From assembly GCA_009746045.1 (NCBI GenBank), contig RPFO01000692.1, positions 808,100 through 872,099 of the forward strand: DNA of 64,000 bases. The letters run 5' to 3'. Shown here piece by piece: positions 10,461-19,411 of this stretch; the stretch's first letter is position 1; each line of letters opens with the position of its first letter. The translations under genes and the position numbers were made by a program. A model generated the notes under the pieces. The model saw only the letters and a list, made by a program, of their open reading frames with translations, searched no databases and was not told the origin of the DNA. Source of the DNA: Mesostigma viride (lineage: Eukaryota; Streptophyta; Mesostigmatophyceae; Mesostigmatales; Mesostigmataceae).

Positions 10461-11000
10461 GATCGAGGCTCACGACTAGCCTCCGGACAGCGTGCGACCT
10501 TTGAGTCACCAGCAGTGGCCGGTTACGAGTTTGCCGCTGGGAAGTATACTATAATATATATTACTATATTAGTATATTTAACTAATAATTATATTTTTAT
10601 AATATGTTCATTCCGGTGCGCTTTTCCAGTCCTAGTGGCTGGCCACCTTAGCCATTCTGAGAATGCCCACCTGTGTAGGGCAAGGGGGGGTGTCTGTTTT
10701 GCCCCACATCTGTACCAAATACCAAGGGTGCATTGGTCCTGCACAGTAGCAGGTCACCGGCTGTTATCATGATGTCAGTAGTACGAAGGGTGCATTGGTC
10801 CTGCACAGTAGCAGGTCACCCTGTTATCATGCTATCAGCAGTAAGGGGGGTGTTTGGAATCATACACTGACCCCATGCATGGACGCCGTTTGCGGTAATG
10901 GGAAATTACTATTAGGCGTGTAGCACTAGTGGTTTTATATAGGGTACCGTTGGCGGTAATGGGATATTTTATATACGAGAATGTAATAATATATTCAGAC
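10461..11000 (+). other. Spacer between G1 gag and protease, with tandem duplications
   Basis: No gene. An AT-rich stretch (10540-10605) is followed by a tandem duplication of about 62 bp (GGGTGCATTGGTCCTGCACA at about 10727 and 10789). After that a GGCGGTAATGGG/TGCGGTAATGGG motif occurs twice (about 10890, 10952). Gypsy elements do not usually have a 500-bp gap between gag and protease, so this may be an eroded small insertion. Confidence 0.45.
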
Positions 11001-11004
11001 ACGG

Positions 11005-11385
11005 CCAACCAACCGTCATGGATGCCAAGTTTTTGGTCGACACAGGCGCTTCCACGTCCTTCCTCAACGCGGCACTGGTGCGCCGGCTGGGCCTGACGCC
11101 CAGCCCCCACACCGGCCGGCCGTGCATCTGACCCACTCGGATGGTCGCCAATTAACACCAATCGCCCGGTCTGGCAGCGATCAAAGGTGTGCTGCAAGGC
11201 ACCCCGTTCGACCTGGCTGCGACCATCGCACCGCTGGGCGCAGCGGACATCATCATTGGGCTCGACTTTGGACGCGCAGGATGTGGACATTCGCGTGCGC
11301 CGGCGAGTAGTTTGGTTTCCCGATGGTTCCTTTTGGTGCCCTGACCGCGAGTATAGGGCACATAGTATTACACACGAGCGCCCGG
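11005..11385 (+). pseudogene. Retropepsin (protease) remnant of gypsy-like G1
   Basis: The first block reads VMDAKFLVDTGASTSFLNAA, with the canonical DTGA active site followed by a hydrophobic strand. The second block, in another frame, reads ATIAPLGAADIIIGLDF (the ILG-DF flap and C-terminal motif). The third, in yet another frame, reads DAQDVDIRVRRRVVWFPDG. A stop codon after the first block and two frameshifts disable it. No RT, RNase H or integrase follows before the M2 insertion at 11621, nor is any recognisable after it, so G1 is a 3'-deleted element. Confidence 0.7.
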
Positions 11386-11620
11386 CGGTCCAGCATCCTT
11401 GACTCCTTGGCAGTAATTGGACGATCGCGTGGACGCGTCGTCCTCGGGGGAAGGGGAGGGGTCGCAGAGCGTATGAAACCAGATGGCTACTAATAATACC
11501 ATATACTTCTTTACTATACCTACCTTTTATATACTAAGTACTTGTACTGGTCCACTACACTTCTTTATGATACCATACTCTTCTTAATTATATCTAGCTC
11601 CTGTATGATCGGCACGGTTC
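11386..11620. other. Spacer up to the M2 insertion site
   Basis: No gene seen. It ends with GGTTC (11616-11620), the left copy of the M2 target-site duplication; the partner is at 22435-22439. Confidence 0.6.
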
Positions 11621-12268
11621 ATTTAGATGAACGCGGATCAGTGAGTTTCTGGTCTTCCCAAGATGTGATGAATGGAGCCATGGTTTCAACCAGCGGCTTT
11701 TAACCTTTACGTACCACAGTTGCCTCACTACCCTGTGGTCACTAGCCTGAGGCGGCAGCACCCACGGACGGTGTTGGGAAAAGACGCTTGGCCACTGCTG
11801 TGTCCGAGCCTTTCTAGGTCTCACCATTGCTGCCAGGCCTTGCACGCCTTGGCAGGTCCGCCACTGTCAATTTCCTTGGTTGCATCAATCCAGGACGTCT
11901 GTCCTTCCATGAATGACAGTAACGCTCTGGATTTATCCGTCATGACAAGTACCCGTCCATCCCAGGCCTGCAGGACTGCCAGTCCTGAAGTCCTGTGACA
12001 TTCTTGGTACCATCAACCAATATTGACCACAGTACCTCCTAGTGACAGTCGGTCCTGTGACACGTAACGTGTGATGGTTCACCCAACACTGCCACGTGCC
12101 CTGTCCCTCACGTGTCCTTAGTCCTGGTACTGCTGTAGCGTCCGGCGGCATTACTTCGGGACTTGATAACTCTCAAGTTCCTTGTCCAAATGAGGCGTTT
12201 AGCACGGCGTTGGAAAGGCCACTTCAAGTATGACATGCTTAGCATATTGCATCACCAATATGCTAACT
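11621..12268 (-). repeat. 3' LTR of M2
   Basis: 648-bp direct repeat of 21791-22434. On the element strand it begins AGTTAGCATATTGG and ends GTTCATCTAAAT. It carries an extra four bases near 11711 relative to the 5' LTR. A short inverted pair AGCATATTG/CAATATGCT sits at its start. Confidence 0.93.
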
Positions 12269-12291
12269 CCAACCCTTTCTTGTTTTGGAGC
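12269..12291 (-). promoter_or_regulatory. Polypurine tract of M2
   Basis: On the element strand, CCAAAACAAGAAAGGGTTGG directly precedes the AGTTAG start of the 3' LTR. The same purine-rich block ending in TGG before AGTT is seen in M1, M3 and M4, which supports its role as the plus-strand primer. Confidence 0.7.
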
Positions 12292-12510
12292 TGCAAGCTT
12301 CACACCATGACCAACCCATTCCTTGCTGCCTTGTGAAATGGACACCTGGTTACCCTGGACTTATAATAAGCCTCATGAGCACCCCTTTTGCCACCTTAAT
12401 GGTATCCTCTTTTAGGGATCTATGGTTCAACCCTGCCAGCTGATCATTAACTTGACCTGCAGGTCATCCCCAACCCTTTCTTTTGCAACTGTACCTTGGC
12501 TTGGGCTTAA

Positions 12511-14227
12511 CTCGTCGTCTGTCCCTGGTCCTCTACGGAGGACTGAGTTGAACTCAGTCCTCTCTAGAGGACCGAGTTTTTGGGTTTCGTAGAAAACTCG
12601 CCACGGTCAGAATGTTTGTCAAAAAAATTCTCTCAAAATTTATTCAAATACTACGTGAAAAGATCTTTCTTGGACATATTTTTGGGATTTTTTTGGATTT
12701 GGTATGAGCTAAATGTACGGTCAAAGTACAGGTGGTAAGGGTACTTTTCCACGTGAAACGCGAGTTCCGGAAATGCACGACCTAGCCATGGCGGCTCGCG
12801 CCCATGCATGCAGTTTACGTTTGCGGACGAGTTAGCTGTCCAAACTCAGGAAATAGATTTAACATGCCCTAAAGATGATAAAAATCAATTTTTAGCTCGC
12901 GGGGATGCGATTTACCCGGTGTCGGCACTGTTCTTGCTGGAAAAATCTGCGATAAGGCAGGTCGACGGAATTGATGACGGCGCTTGCTTTCCGGCGCAAT
13001 TTCAATGGCTGATAGGTTTCTTTCTACATTTTAACATGCATTGTATTAGAATAAATTGAGTGACAGTATAGATTTGATGATTTCGACCATTCTGTCACGT
13101 CATGGTCTATGTGCCGAAGAGTGCCACTTTTGCGGGCACCGCCTGGGCCAAGGTAACGCCAGCCGTGCCAGGTAAAGCCGGATAATCGTTGCCTCTTCGT
13201 TCCTTGATGTTCGTACATGAGTTTAAGCTTGCGAGGCGTTGTCAGGTTCAGGTCTTGATGCTGTTTCTTGACCGTTGCCTGCCCCTCTCTAAAACCCCCT
13301 TTTCAGATGATGTTAGCAGGCATTTGCCTTAACCCAGTGTAGTTGTGCAGGGTTTTAGGAGCTGTGCAGGTTTAAACACCTTCGTAGATGTTAGTTATTC
13401 TTTTGCTACGTTCATACTGCATGATTGTGTGGCCACGGGCTGCGTCAAGGGTGCATTCAAGCTTTTACGGGTGAGTGAAAAGTCTTGGTGACAAACCACT
13501 GCCATCATGTGCCAGCAACTATGTTGGCCACATCATGGCAAGGCAAAACAGTTATAGCCATATCTATTGTTGTTAGAAACAATGGAAATATGCTTAACCT
13601 ACCCATTATATTGGTGGTTGACACTTATAACATAACCCTTTGTTGGTAGGTATCCAAGCCCATTCCCTACATGCATGCATAGGCTCTCACTACATGATAA
13701 GGTATGATATACCTGAAGTATGATGATGCAAGTGTGTTGTCCTGTAATGCTTGAAGGGAAATGAGTTGATTGGGATGGTTGGTGGCCACGGTATTGTGTA
13801 GTATGACCGCACTTACATGCTAGCAAAGTTAGCAAAAGCCCCATTCCTCTCCTGAGGACTGAGAGTTTTTTAATTGTTTCAGGCAGTTGCAGTGGCCAAA
13901 TTGAGCCCAGTTTTTTGCCACGTTTCAAGAACTATATTGTTTACATGCCTATATTTTTTCTTCATGCACCAGGATTTGATTGAATTTTTCCCACTCGTTC
14001 TTATCCCGAAAAATGCAAATTCGCGAGCGGTGCCCAACGTCCGTGTAATTTTCAGGTGTTCGGGTCAAGTTTTCACATATGAAGTATTTTTGCCAACAAA
14101 ATGACATCTAGTACACCCCCGATCCACATCAAAACATTTGGGATGGACCCCCCACCTAGTCGCTACACGCGGTTGAAAGTTGTCAACTCAGTCCTCCTGT
14201 GAGGACTGAGTTGGGACAGACGACGAG
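12511..14227. mobile_element. Non-autonomous DNA transposon with TTAA target duplication
   Basis: The 15-bp terminal inverted repeats CTCGTCGTCTGTCCC (12511) and GGGACAGACGACGAG (ending 14227) are perfect. They are flanked by TTAA on both sides (12507-12510, 14228-14231). TTAA duplication is characteristic of piggyBac and some Sola elements. Close inside each end is a hairpin built from CTCAGTCCTC/GAGGACTGAG (12537-12580 and 14183-14213). The 1.7-kb body has only short open frames (for example 12808-13059 and 13874-14104) and no recognisable transposase. It lies in the 3' UTR of M2. Confidence 0.85.
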
Positions 14228-14231
14228 TTAA

Positions 14232-14734
14232 AGGAGGATATTGAATATTCCTTAGGCAACATATCCTGGATATCTGAATGAGAGGCCCTGACTACAGGAA
14301 ACGTATTACAGTGAGTTCCTGGTCTTCCCAGTTATCACTGGCGCCCGTTTCATGGCGCCCGCCCCGAGCGTTCCAGGCATCATCCATCCAAATGTTCACC
14401 AATGGAAACCACTTCAACACCACTGTGCCACTGCTTGATGGGGAGCCCATGTCATCACTGGGTGTTAAAGCCCAGGAGTCATACATACCAGGCTGTGGCT
14501 CAACTAGGGAATCGAACCCTACCCCAGAACCCCAGGTTAAACTTAACCTGGTCACATGACAGACAACAAGAGAGATTGGCATACAACATGATTATGTTTT
14601 ATTATAGAACATCCACCAAAACCAATGTTGAGTGTTCCCAGTGGACCAGCCTGCACCAGCAAGGCCCAACTGTCAGGTTACAACACCATAATATCCAAGG
14701 TTGTCACTTATTCACAGCTAAAGAAAACTAAACA
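14232..14734 (-). other. M2 3' UTR segment with tRNA-like T-arm
   Basis: No gene. On the element strand, GTAGGGTTCGATTCCCTAG (about 14505-14525) forms a perfect 5-bp T-stem with a TTCGATT loop, followed by TTGAGCC, like the 3' half of a tRNA. A similar tRNA-like block lies in the 3' UTR of M4 (about 53367-53395). No 5' half was found, so it is not a tRNA gene. Confidence 0.4.
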
Positions 14735-15545
14735 AGAGATATATATTAAAAATATAATTACTTACAGCAGAGTGAAATCACTCAAACCAAAGCAAACGCC
14801 CAGCTATAAACCTATATACAGAGCCATGTCAAAGCTCTATACTACGATAAGACCAATGGAAACGCCTAACGGGAGGAACCTAATAGCCCTGCTGCACCGC
14901 AAAATCAGCCCGCGTACGGCGGAGCATGATGTCAGCCATGGCCTGAGTCAGCGCCACCGACAAGCGCTGACGCCAATATGACGTCCAGGTCCGCGCCGAC
15001 CATGGGGCCCGCTGGCCCTCCAGGTCCAGCCGGTCCTCCCGGAGCCGGCAACACTCCTTGAAGAAGGCGGAGGTCAGGGGCCCCATGGCCCCAAACTCCT
15101 CCAGGACAAAGGGCACCACACGATGGTGCCCGACGTCGCCGTAGGCCAGGAGCTTGGCCCGCTCCGCCCGGTCCGCCGTGTAACCTGCCGTGAGGGAGGC
15201 CCCAGCCACGTGGCTAAGAGCCAAGGGCCGCGCCACCGAAACGTCAATAAGCAGATGCCGGCCACCCCCCTCAAAGTCCAGCACCACGATGTCAGGCCGG
15301 TGGTTGGGGGAATAGAAGGCAGCGCCATCCGCATCCTCGGACCGGATGTTCGCGTGGGGGAAAACCGACCGAATCATGGCGAGCACCACCGTCAGGAGGA
15401 CAGTGTGCAAATACAAATACCAATTCTGATTCTGTTGGCCCCCCATGCAGGCAAGGTAGTGAGTCCCCGTGGGATCCAGCGGCTGCCCACAGCTACCACA
15501 AGGCCGCCCGGCCGGAACAAGAGGCTGCGGGGCAAATAGCTGGTG
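14735..15545 (-). mobile_element. 5'-truncated LINE insertion (copy B)
   Basis: Minus-strand insert consisting of the last 188 codons of ORF2 (14880-15446), a short upstream extension, and a 140-bp 3' UTR ending in a TATATAT-type tail near 14735. A GAGATATATA motif lies at both edges (about 14731 and 15549), compatible with a target duplication. Its 3' UTR is repeated at 8640-8815 and, in part, at 15559-15648. Confidence 0.8.
14880..15446 (-). pseudogene. LINE ORF2, C-terminal domain
   Basis: Open for 188 codons to a TAG at 14880-14882. Characteristic blocks are HRPDIVVLDFEGGGRHLLID and VSVARPLA, then RAERAKLLAYGDVGHH, VVPFVLEEFGAMGP, FFKECCRLREDRL and SYWRQRLSVAL. This is the conserved domain that follows the RT in a group of LINEs common in algae and other protists, where it contains a restriction-endonuclease-like pattern (D...D-F-E...D-V). 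The RT itself is lost by 5' truncation. The M at 15446 is internal, not a true start. Confidence 0.75.
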
Positions 15546-15655
15546 CCGGAGATATATATTAAAAATATAATTACTTACAGCAGAGTGAAATCACTCAAAC
15601 CAAAGCAAACGCCCAGCTATAAACCTATATACAGAGCCATGTCAAAGCCGGAGAT
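15546..15655 (-). mobile_element. Very short LINE 3'-end insertion (copy C)
   Basis: About 90 bp of the LINE 3' UTR (15559-15648) flanked by GCCGGAGATATATA on both sides (about 15544 and 15649). This looks like a 14-bp target-site duplication around an extremely truncated LINE insert. Confidence 0.75.
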
Positions 15656-15868
15656 ATATATACAAACAACCTGGAAGAACTCTCAACATGGCCTGCCCTG
15701 TCATGGCCTAACTGCCCGAGGCCAAAGGCATCCCACTGTGCTAATCCTTTACAGGAAGAGCTTGCTCCTGTTGAGCCTTCTACCTGCTTGGTGACAGGTA
15801 GGCTACCTGTTGCCCTCCCCCCTGGGGACAACAGCACTGGTCAGCCACCAACTGGCAAAGGCTGGACT

Positions 15869-18800
15869 TCAAGTCCCACCAGAAAAGGGGTACATGAGCC
15901 CTTTGAGCACAGGGTATTGTAGCTCAGCCTTGCTCTCCAGCTTGGTGAGGGCGTCTGCTGGGTTGTCAACACCAGGCACATGTTCAAGATGAGCAAGGTA
16001 AGACATCTCCTTCAGCAACAAATAATCCAGATCCCTGCTCCTGGCGAGCTGTCTGTGCACAAACTGCACCATGCCCATGCTGTCTGTCTTGACCAGTGTG
16101 TGCAGCTGCAAGCTACAGGAAGCTACCTGACAGAGCTGGTAGAATAACTCCCTGAGGTAAAGAGCAGTGTGTAGCCCCTCACATATTGCCCTGCACTCAG
16201 CAATGTCACTGCTGGGCGTCACCCTGTTCTGTAACCTACTGTACCAGCTGACCAGAGAAGTGTGCTCCTGTTGTAGTGTAATGAGTGCTGCTGCCCTACC
16301 CCTGACATCCGTCACCTTCCTGCTGTCCATGGAACTGTCCACAAAAAGCACCATGTTGAGTGGTTTGTACAAGTCCACAGCTGCCAGTATGAGTGGAGGT
16401 GAGCTCCTGACAGACTCAACCACCTGCTCTGCCCCTACCTCAACCAGCTGAGCATCTGTGAGCCTACTCAGCACCAACAAATCTGGGGCACAAATGCTAG
16501 CTAGCCAAGCCAACATTCCCCTGATTGTGGCACACCTGGCCTGGGTAATGGGCTGCTGGAGGGCATCAATGATCTGCTGAGGATAGTTGTTGCCACCCTC
16601 CATCTTGATAAACCAAGTACCTGCCCTCTTGATCAGCGTGGCCTGCATTCCACAAAACACCATGGGCTCATCCTGCTTCATGTGCTGGACCTTTCCTAAC
16701 TCAAACCTCTTCTGGATCTTGGACAGTACTGAATCCACCCACTCAGGAGGCCCTAAAAGGTGCAGGTCATCTCCATGCAGAGATGCAAACACAGGCAACC
16801 CTTCATGAGTACTCTGGAACAAGCAAGGATCAACTGGAGACACAGTAAAGCCACAGTGAGTTTTCAGAAACTTTTCCAGGCTCTTTCTCCAGATGATAGG
16901 GCTGGACCTGAGACCCTCCAAACCCTTGAGTATTCTGAGATATTTTGACTTGATCTCTGCTCTCCACACCTTGGGCACTGTTACAAAGAAGGGAGGGATA
17001 TCACGCCACGTCTCCTTGGCCTGCTCCACATCACCCTTGAGAAAAGCCCTCTTGAAATCAATCAGCACAGAGCTGTACGCAATGCCCTTGACCAGGAAAG
17101 ACAGATATATACACAGAACAATCCTCCAGGTATCATGCAGCATCCCAGGCGTATACAACTCCTCATCTGTCAGCTCCCCCGTGCCATGGTACTCAGTCAC
17201 AACTGGCCTCACATGTGGCACCTGCACACCGTCTATCTCCTTCAGCTTGAGCACAAACAAGAGCCTTAGCAACTGATGCTCCCTGGGCAACTCATCCACA
17301 GGCTCAGCACAGTTAGACACTATCCAGTCATGCCCACTGGAGACAAACCCTAGAATCCATGCCTTAGCCATCTTGGGGCTTTGCATCAACTCTACCAACT
17401 GGTGCCAGGAAATAGGACTGTGACCAGCAATCTGGTACTTGTGCACCCCCAAGTCCCGTGGATCTAGGGTGGTTGGGATGATCAACAAGTCCTCAGCAAT
17501 GGGCTCCTTGCCTTCAGGCCCCACACTCTGCTGCCCCTTCACAGCCTTGACTGCCACAGCTAGACCCTTGGAGTAGTGATATCTCTGGAGGGGCAAACTG
17601 CCATGACCTTCTAGTGCAAGCTCATCTGCTGACAGAGTCACTCCTGGCATGCACAAGAAATTCTGGCCCAAAATGGCAGGCCCCTGGTACCCTTCCACCA
17701 CACAGAACGCAGTGGGGACACCCAGGATAGGCACAGTCACTTCCCCTAGGATCTTCATTGTTACAGTGCCCGTAAAGTCACTCACTGCCCTGCAGCCAGC
17801 CTTATTCACCTTCAGGCCCTGAGCATCCTCCACCCTGATGATAGACACCTCTGAGTTAGTATCCACTTCTAGGGTAGCAGCCCAGCAAGAACCCCATTCA
17901 GTCAACTTAGATACCTTGGGATCCTTGTGCTTGTTGAACATGAGCGACCGGACAATGTCTGCCATGAGTGGCCTCTTGGACCCTGGTGCAGGCCCAGCCC
18001 CCGTTGGCTCCACCACAGGTGATGCAGTTGCCTCCTGCACCTCATCATCATCAGAGGGATAGCCACCTCCCACGTCAGTGACAGGCACATCAACTACCTG
18101 GTCCTTAACCTGGCCCTCCAGCCAACACTGGGGTCCAGGCCCGTCTGCAGGCCAGATTGCATGTGGCTTGCGTTCCTTGACGTTGGCCCAGCTCAACCTG
18201 TAAACATGCCTGGGATTACTCTCCAAGGCCACAAGGCAGGAACGATTGGCATCTTCCACACAGGTCACCACCCCGTTCTGCCACTTGCCCCTCTTGCCCT
18301 GCATTGATGGCTCCTTCCACATTCTGACCTTCAGCCCCACCTGAGGCCTCAGCACATTCCAGCCCCTATCCTTGCGTCTCAACTGAGCAAACACCCTGTC
18401 TGCTTTCCTCAAGCAAGCCTGGACCACTTCCTGGGCTAGCATCCCAAACTGCAGTGCTACAGGATTGACAGCCACCCCGTCATAATAGTAGTTTATTCTG
18501 AGGTTCAACTGTTCTTCCACCTGCCTGGTCCACACTGCCCTCTCCAAAGCAGATGCTACCAGTGGCACCTTAGGTTCTGCCAGCACTACGGTCTTGACCT
18601 CCCTGATGGATCTCTCCACAGCACCTTGCTGTCCATGGCTCTCCCTGGGCGTGACCAGCAGCTTGCATGGCAGTTGCTCCTGCTGTGACAGTAGGCACTC
18701 AAACTGAATATCAGCCTGTACTGTCTTGTACACCCCAAAGCCTGGTAAGAGAGTCTGCAAGCCCAGCAGCAGGGTATTCCCCTTCATATCTGGCAGAATC

Positions 18801-19408
18801 TGGAGCAGCCTGTACCTGCTAAATCTGTCCACTGCCACCAAAATGTATAAGCCCCTGATATGCTGGACGTCTACCTGGATGTCCCCCTTCTCCCTGGCAG
18901 GCTCCCTAGCATGGGACCTTGGCTTCTTGGCAGCATTCTCCTTACAAGCACATTGCTCAGCTGCAGCCCTGCATGCTTCCCTCAGTGGCTCATCTCCAAT
19001 CTTCCAACCAAACATCTCAGCCATGGCTGTGTGACCAAAGATATTGTGCAGCCTGCGTCCAGCATCCGTGTAGCTCAGTTGCCTAGCCAGATTACGCACC
19101 TGGGAAGACGCCTGGACGGGCCCTGCGTGTGAGGACGCAACATCCACCTTCTGCATCTTGGATCCAGAGGACCCAGCAGACCCTCCCAGCAGAGCATCTA
19201 GGCTCCCAGAGCCAACCCTGTCTGGGGACCCTCCACCTGTTGACAGTTGAGGGGATTGTTGTGCTGCAGCATGCATGCAATCTTGTGGAATGAGAACATC
19301 AGTACACCCCTGGTGCTGATCAGAGGTGGCACCCTGCCCAGATTTATTTACATGTGAAGCTGTGTCCCCACAGGGTGTCTCACTATGTACACGGGACTGC
19401 TTCACTAG
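15869..19408 (-). CDS. Pol polyprotein of M2 (integrase, protease-like, reverse transcriptase, RNase H)
   Basis: A fully open 1179-codon frame directly following the gag UGA (see 19402-19411). Domains: integrase with RLHNIFGH (HHCC histidines, about 120) and catalytic D, D, E in IQVDVQH (about 174), VQADIQFE (228) and GAVERSIRE (260), then a C-terminal RMWKEPSMQGKRGKW region (about 365). The retropepsin-like domain LEVDTNSEVSII (about 510) with GPAILGQNFL comes after integrase. RT follows with SVLIDFKRAFLKG (778), LKGLEGLRSSPIIW and FASLHGDDLHLLG (872). Copia-type RNase H has LFVDSSMDSRK (1019), SSDIAECRAICEG and VKTDSMGM, ending near LEHVPGVDNPADALTKL. The order INT-PR-RT-RH and the DTNS and HGDD motifs depart from standard Copia. 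It replicates element RNA into DNA and integrates it. Confidence 0.92.
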   Translation of the reverse strand, partial: LVKQSRVHSETPCGDTASHVNKSGQGATSDQHQGCTDVLIPQDCMHAAAQQSPQLSTGGGSPDRVGSGSLDALLGGSAGSSGSKMQKVDVASSHAGPVQASSQVRNLARQLSYTDAGRRLHNIFGHTAMAEMFGWKIGDEPLREACRAAAEQCACKENAAKKPRSHAREPAREKGDIQVDVQHIRGLYILVAVDRFSRYRLLQILPDMKGNTLLLGLQTLLPGFGVYKTVQADIQFECLLSQQEQLPCKLLVTPRESHGQQGAVERSIREVKTVVLAEPKVPLVASALERAVWTRQVEEQLNLRINYYYDGVAVNPVALQFGMLAQEVVQACLRKADRVFAQLRRKDRGWNVLRPQVGLKVRMWKEPSMQGKRGKWQNGVVTCVEDANRSCLVALESNPRHVYRLSWANVKERKPHAIWPADGPGPQCWLEGQVKDQVVDVPVTDVGGGYPSDDDEVQEATASPVVEPTGAGPAPGSKRPLMADIVRSLMFNKHKDPKVSKLTEWGSCWAATLEVDTNSEVSIIRVEDAQGLKVNKAGCRAVSDFTGTVTMKILGEVTVPILGVPTAFCVVEGYQGPAILGQNFLCMPGVTLSADELALEGHGSLPLQRYHYSKGLAVAVKAVKGQQSVGPEGKEPIAEDLLIIPTTLDPRDLGVHKYQIAGHSPISWHQLVELMQSPKMAKAWILGFVSSGHDWIVSNCAEPVDELPREHQLLRLLFVLKLKEIDGVQVPHVRPVVTEYHGTGELTDEELYTPGMLHDTWRIVLCIYLSFLVKGIAYSSVLIDFKRAFLKGDVEQAKETWRDIPPFFVTVPKVWRAEIKSKYLRILKGLEGLRSSPIIWRKSLEKFLKTHCGFTVSPVDPCLFQSTHEGLPVFASLHGDDLHLLGPPEWVDSVLSKIQKRFELGKVQHMKQDEPMVFCGMQATLIKRAGTWFIKMEGGNNYPQQIIDALQQPITQARCATIRGMLAWLASICAPDLLVLSRLTDAQLVEVGAEQVVESVRSSPPLILAAVDLYKPLNMVLFVDSSMDSRKVTDVRGRAAALITLQQEHTSLVSWYSRLQNRVTPSSDIAECRAICEGLHTALYLRELFYQLCQVASCSLQLHTLVKTDSMGMVQFVHRQLARSRDLDYLLLKEMSYLAHLEHVPGVDNPADALTKLESKAELQYPVLKGLMYPFSGGT

Positions 19409-19411
19409 TCA
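19402..19411 (-). promoter_or_regulatory. Gag-pol junction: in-frame UGA in readthrough context UGA-CUAG
   Basis: On the element strand the sequence is GATCAGAAG-TGA-CTAGTGAAG. The gag frame ends at TGA (19409-19411), and the next codons CTA-GTG-AAG open straight into pol in the same frame, with no other interruption. UGA followed by CUAG is the strongest known stop-readthrough signal in cellular and viral genes. This suggests that a minority of ribosomes read through to make Gag-Pol. Confidence 0.75.
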
